A stretch of DNA of 6,508 nucleotides. Source: Desulfovibrio sp. Dsv1 (GTDB lineage: Bacteria > Desulfobacterota > Desulfovibrionia > Desulfovibrionales > Desulfovibrionaceae). Both the position numbers and the translations under genes were made by a program. The notes beneath the pieces were generated by a model. The model did not search any database. It was not told where the DNA came from and saw only the letters and a program-made list of their open reading frames with translations. This document shows, in pieces, positions 6,143 to 6,508 of this stretch. The stretch covers positions 1 through 6,508 of the forward strand of contig APFI01000180.1 of assembly GCA_000403945.1 (NCBI GenBank), written 5' to 3'. How positions within the stretch are numbered: the first letter of the stretch is position 1; every line of letters starts with the position of its first letter.

Positions 6143-6260
6143 ATGCCGCGCCAATGGCGGCATTGTGACAAGTCGTCGGCTTGGCGGGTTTTGTTCCGGT
6201 TACATGGCGCGTCCGTAGCAGATTTTCACCGCTTTCCATTTCTTATCACCATATCCGGAT
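6143..6260 (-). ncRNA. Cobalamin (B12) riboswitch upstream of metE
   Basis: The minus strand shows the conserved elements in order: GGTGATAAG (6250-6242), a GGAAA purine block (6237-6233), and the hairpin GCGG-TGAAAAT-CTGC (6232-6218), which matches the canonical GGTGAAAATC loop. GGACGCGC follows at 6214-6207 with CATGTAACCGG after it (to 6196), corresponding to the CGCAACTGTAA-type B12-box region. Next come GCCAAG (6185-6180) and CTTGTC (6172-6167), the counterpart of the GCCAGGAGACCTGCC stem. The hairpin ATGCCGC/GCGGCAT (6143-6163) with loop CATTGGC may be the P13 arm that kisses the L5 loop. It resembles the E. coli btuB element, which shares AATCTG, GACGCGC and CCAAGCC. The peripheral region before GCCAAG is very short (about 10 bases), so this is a compact form. 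Ligand type (adenosyl-, methyl- or hydroxocobalamin) cannot be told. Confidence 0.8.
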
Positions 6261-6264
6261 AAAC

Positions 6265-6292
6265 TGTATACGTTGCGGGACAGCACTGTCAA
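6265..6292 (-). promoter_or_regulatory. sigma70 promoter of metE
   Basis: On the minus strand, a perfect TTGACA (6287-6292) is followed by a 16-base spacer and TATACA (6265-6270, 4 of 6). The expected start near 6258 falls exactly at the beginning of the riboswitch, giving a leader of about 280 bases before the metE ATG. Confidence 0.7.
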
Positions 6293-6300
6293 GGGGCACA

Positions 6301-6508
6301 GGAGGCCCACGCGTATAAACAGGCGCCCCGCAGGGGTTTGTAGCGGAAATGGAGGCGTTCGGGCCAGGAAAAAAATACGGCCGCTATGAAGTGTAGTCGC
6401 GAGATTGTCCGGAATTTTATTTTGCGGCATGGTTCGCTTGTCTTCAACCGCAAGCGAGAAACACATGCCCATCGCGGTCCACAGGCGGCGCGATATTTCT
6501 GATTCAAT
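6301..6508. other. Unassigned stretch at the right edge
   Basis: I see no gene I can support here. Two minus-strand frames enter open from the edge. One runs through the metE promoter to 6200 and the other stops inside the -35 box at 6289-6291. Neither shows a recognisable motif. Small hairpins occur at 6434-6457 (TCGCTTG/CAAGCGA) and near 6328-6338 (CCCC-GCA-GGGG). A minus-strand T run lies at 6369-6375 without a clear stem before it. This may be the tail or decayed end of a gene beyond the window. Confidence 0.3.

Noticed and set aside
6262..6286. GTGCTGTCCCGCAACGTATA (minus strand), resembling a B12-box CCCGCAACTGTA
   Set aside because: It lies upstream of the GGTGAAAATC hairpin, in the wrong order for the aptamer, and is fully accounted for by the promoter spacer and -10 box.
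6369..6375. A run of seven T on the minus strand as an intrinsic terminator
   Set aside because: No convincing GC-rich stem comes directly before the run, only a short palindromic CGGCCG.
6463..6508. A possible plus-strand gene start (MPIAVHRRRD) at the right edge
   Set aside because: There is no good ribosome binding site and too little sequence to judge coding character.

Overview
The window comes from a GC-rich bacterial chromosome. The gene set (panC-metK in tandem, a cobalamin-riboswitch-controlled metE, and an uncharacterised short cysteine-peptidase-like gene) and the protein style suggest a Desulfovibrio-like sulfate reducer. That placement is inferred from remembered family resemblance, not from a search.

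Layout from left to right. Positions 1-50 are the right-hand tip of an insertion sequence of the IS5 family (IS427-like). Its transposase stop codon lies at 36-38, and the element ends at a CTAG that contains the stop codon of metK. metK (51-1223, minus) and panC (1267-2115, minus) are 43 bases apart and form a likely panC-metK operon, with a good sigma70-type promoter at 2150-2178. The gene-poor stretch 2116-3094 is mostly a decayed second copy of the same kind of IS (about 2288-3010). Almost every transposase motif can still be read, but in shifting frames. A 189-residue protein of unknown role (3095-3664, plus) carries a papain-like Cys/His/Asp pattern. Two GC-rich hairpins separate its end from the end of the convergent metE (3733-5979, minus).

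Upstream of metE is an unusually complete regulatory leader: a promoter with a perfect -35 box (6265-6292), a compact cobalamin (B12) riboswitch (about 6143-6260), a long inverted repeat, and an 8-bp hairpin (5988-6008) that buries part of the metE ribosome binding site. The simplest reading is that cobalamin binding shuts off translation of the B12-independent methionine synthase when B12 is available for MetH. I could not assign the last 200 bases (6301-6508).

Metabolically, MetE makes methionine and MetK converts it to S-adenosylmethionine, while PanC makes pantothenate for coenzyme A. I see no convincing novel defence or mobile system. The points most worth a second look are the IS junction at the metK stop codon, the frame-shifted IS relic, the compact riboswitch with its RBS-masking hairpin, and the cysteine-peptidase-like orphan.
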